A stretch of DNA of 64,000 nt from Rachycentron canadum (Eukaryota > Chordata > Actinopteri > Carangiformes > Rachycentridae). The position numbers and the translations under genes were made by a program. The stretch covers positions 21,869,836 through 21,933,835 of the forward strand of contig CM076656.1 of NCBI GenBank assembly GCA_038496675.1, in the 5' to 3' direction. Of this stretch, positions 60,795 to 64,000 are shown in pieces. Numbering within the stretch: the first letter of the stretch is position 1; every line of letters begins with the position of its first letter. The notes under the pieces are model-generated. The model had not been told where the DNA came from and searched no databases. It saw only the letters and a program-made list of their open reading frames with translations.

Positions 60795-63700
60795 ACATAC
60801 ATGTTAAATGTATAATCACTCCCAATATCAGTATATTTAGGCCATTTTCTAAGGGGGTGGCCCAATAAGGTTTCAGGAAATAGGTCGTTAGAAATTAACC
60901 ATTAGCATCCTGCGTTCAACTTCAGTCTGACCCAATATCCGGGTAGGACATCCCAGAAACGTGTAATTACTGTCATATGCTTGTGTTTATGCTATATTTA
61001 CTGGAGCTGCGAGTGGTGCTCAACGGGGGGATCCCGGGCTCTTACAGAGTCGGGGAGGAACGCCGTCTGTCTCACATCCGTCCATCAGCTATTGATTTTT
61101 AAACTAGCGAAGCTGTATCGCCATGCCACTGAAGTCTATTGTGACATTCAGCAGGTTGAAATGTGACCTTTATAAAACAGGAGAATGAAACCTTGACACA
61201 CACAAGCACAGAGACTAAGATACTCAGGAGTGACTTAAAAGCTGCTATGATAATGTCCTGGAGCGGCAGAGTCGCAGTCCAGACCTCGGTCCAATTCAGA
61301 ACGAGGAGAAGGTGAATATTCAAGCAAACACATATTTTGCATTTTATATAATTAGCTACAATTTTCATCTGAAAATTCAGATTTATTTTCTGTTCCAAGA
61401 CAGGTCAATAATTTAAAATGATAAAATCATATACATATTATTGATCAGATTAATATTGTCACACGGAGGTAAGGCAAATATATTTTTACAACAATGTAAA
61501 AAAATAAAAAATAAAAAAATTGCAATAGTCCAAGTAATTTTATATTTTATGGAAATGCAAGCTGATTGATTGTTGATGAAATAACCAGACAATAATGTCT
61601 AATTTTGACTAATCCAGCCAATCAAATAGTTGCAAAACCAAGGTAGTTTATCACATTGGTGCAAAAAAAAAAAAAAAAAAAAAAAAATCCAGTATCACTA
61701 TAAACGAGTGTTGGTTATTGATTTGCAACGTTGTCCAGAATAGTCTGATACAACCACAGATGTTTAAGGACTGTTGACCCTGTTATTATAATAACAGAAA
61801 TTATTTATGTTGGTAACAATCTCCACATATTTTAAGACACAAAAAAGTCTTTATTTACTTTATTTGACTCCATTAGTTTTGTCTGTTGGCATTAGCAGTT
61901 GTTTCCTTGACGAGGACCACTGACCACACTTTTTTAATTCATCCATACTGTCCTCAGTATAAAGCAGTTTCATGGCTCGTGAACTTGCGTGAAACGCCCA
62001 AGATGAATCTGGATCTCTATGAAATCTTAATCTGCTGTGCTTTAAATAAACACCAAGACAGTGTGTACTGAGAAGGAGAACAAGGCAGTGTGCTGTCAGC
62101 CGGCAACAATGGAGCTCCTCGGAGAGCCCTGCAAGCAGTCCTGTCACTGATATAAATAGTGTAAGCGGCATCATTTAGTCTCCAGAACTGCCTCCCTTTT
62201 ATTGACAAGAACAAGTTGATTACATTCTAATATCACTGGGTCATTTTAACATTGCAATTCAGCTGTCACCTCGCCAATTAACTTTATAATATTTGCAAAA
62301 AAAAAAAAAAAAAAATATCTATCTCAAGCTTCTGGGATATAAAATTGGACATTTTTAAATACCCACTGATGACTGGTGATGATAATTTTCTTGATAATTA
62401 ATAAATGATTAATGATGAAAATCAGCTCAGACTACCTCAGAGCTGCCTGTTAATCCCCCCAATGATGAATTTAACGTCCTCTGTTAGAGAGCTATCTGCA
62501 TTGATCACTCTTGTCAATGATACACTCCTTGGAAAACCCATGACCCACAAGCATGGCGGGACCCATCTATGTTATGTTACAGCAATCAATGACTCTGTCA
62601 TTGAATACTTACAATGGAGCTCATTAGTCAGAGAAAAATCAATGGATGTAAGCCACTTATTCATATTGCATATCTTAATATGTTGTTTTTGTGAGACTTA
62701 TTAGTTAAGATGTGTCACTGTCATATTTACTACTCCTCAAACTACTCTGATAAGGCCTGCTGGTCACGTTTAAATCAATAACAACTAAGCGCCAGCGATG
62801 ATTAGTGCGTGTACAACTGGATGTATTACAAAATAATATTAAAATTTTATAAACACATTTAAGTCTGGTAGATATTATCTGTCTGGTAAGAATGAGTTGT
62901 GGTTGCAATCATCATCATTATCATCATCATCATCGTCGCAGATTGAGGAAATGTAATTATTAAAAACTGAAATCCTGAAAAGAGGAACACGAAAAATCAC
63001 CCAGCTGAATATTATTATCAATTAATGAATTATTTCAAACTGTACTGCCATGCAGTTTCACATCTGCTGGGGAGGTGTCCACGTGAAAAATTCCTGTACA
63101 GATTATCACCCACTTGAGTCGACTAATTGCTTGCAGCTGAATGTTCTAATTGAGCCACAACAGTCCTAAGGCTATTTTCATAAAATCATTGTGCTCATGA
63201 ATATAATATGCCAGCCAGATATAAAAACAACTTGGAGTGCCAACAGGATCTATCAAACTCGGTGAAGCCTCAATCCAATTCTCCACACTTCAGGACCACA
63301 TCAATTTCGGATGTTTAAAATTGAACACAGTCTTCCACACAAGTGCTAATGTGATTTTTCCCACACACTTAAATTAGTGGGCCGGGGTAATTATAGCAAC
63401 AAATATTTTTGGCACTTCAATCCTTTATTGATGGAGAAAGTACAGTAGGAAATACTAGTTTTTCCATACACAGTGTGTTCGGGGGCGGGGGGGCTGCCCC
63501 ACATATGGAAACTTTCAGTTGGTTTAGCCTGAGCAGGAGCCGCACCACAGACCAGAGCTTTGACTTGTGGAGAAGTGATGGAGTCAGACCTCGCAGCGAT
63601 GAAACAAACACTGCAATCCAAATGGGCAAAAAAATTTGAAAAAATTCACCACATTTCTCAGATGAGGATAATTATTTTTGGCAGCTGAGCTATTGTTTCA

Positions 63701-64000
63701 TTACATTTGCTTCCTATTTTAGCTTATTCCTGTAAATAAATGGACAAAAGGGAAAAAAATGACTAATTAGTCCCACATGCAATCTTGGGCGTATGTCAAG
63801 CTGTCCTTGAATCTATTTTCATGACAGTGGACCGTTTTAAGTTTCTGCTATGATTATGATATTGACTGTATAGGAATCAAACTATGCATCTTCAAATCTT
63901 TGGTTTGTTTTCATGTAAATAATAACATCACTCTACTCTCACACATGGTGCTGTATCTCACAAGAACTTGCACACATAAAAAAAAAAAGTTATCATCTGT

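Larger units (their letters stand above)
55535..64000 (-). other. Part of a long 5' adgrl2 intron
   Basis: No lectin-domain or signal-peptide exon was found on reading the minus strand for the expected motifs. It contains TG repeats at 56059-56099 and 58200-58232, a composite interspersed repeat at 57245-57795, a 140-base AC repeat at 60654-60793, and AT-rich DNA. The next 5' exon is inferred to lie beyond the window. Confidence 0.65.

Noticed and set aside
55600..64000. Search for the first lectin exon (GRTDDKICDADPFQM region) and signal peptide
   Set aside because: No matching stretch was seen on the minus strand; the exons are taken to lie outside the window.
1..64000. tRNA, rRNA or CRISPR loci
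   Set aside because: No cloverleaf with intact arms, no rRNA core sequences and no spaced direct repeats were seen; the genome is eukaryotic.

Overview
The window is a piece of a teleost (probably percomorph) nuclear genome. It is AT-rich and carries spliced exons with canonical GT/AG junctions, many CA/GT/GA microsatellites, homopolymer runs, two assembly gaps, and interspersed repeats typical of ray-finned fishes. There is no prokaryotic organisation: no operons, ribosome binding sites or CRISPR.

One gene dominates. From right to left on the minus strand, about 13.97-55.53 kb holds nearly the whole of latrophilin-2 (adgrl2), an adhesion G-protein-coupled receptor. I placed 19 constitutive coding exons by homology and by splice sites: end of the lectin (RBL) domain, olfactomedin domain, Thr/Pro-rich stalk, HormR, GAIN, GPS, seven-helix domain, and a long cytoplasmic tail ending in the PDZ ligand VTSL. 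Every junction phase agrees. The summed coding length (4189 nt, entering one base before a codon boundary) leaves an open frame of 1395 residues plus stop. The signal-peptide and first-lectin exons are not in the window and must lie beyond 64 kb in this orientation. The tail matches ADGRL2 rather than ADGRL1 or ADGRL3 (for example [29 protein letters not shown] and [21 protein letters not shown]).

Inside the introns are five alternative cassette exons. Four match known latrophilin cassettes: the 15-nt KVEQK microexon between RBL and OLF; two third-intracellular-loop cassettes ([15 protein letters not shown] and YEDNKRFIK); and a 52-nt tail exon ([16 protein letters not shown]) that shifts the last exon into a second, conserved frame and so replaces the PDZ-binding tail. 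The fifth is a 60-nt, frame-preserving candidate between RBL and KVEQK that I do not recognise. It is the best candidate for something undescribed.

Left of the gene (1-12.5 kb) no confident coding gene is seen. A promoter-like segment with two NRF1-type sites lies at about 1.2-1.7 kb beside a possible minus-strand exon at 960-1092, which may mark the 5' end of a neighbouring gene leaving the window. A diverged teleost non-autonomous repeat lies at about 7.35-7.95 kb. Right of 55.5 kb is the start of a long intron with microsatellites and one composite repeat.
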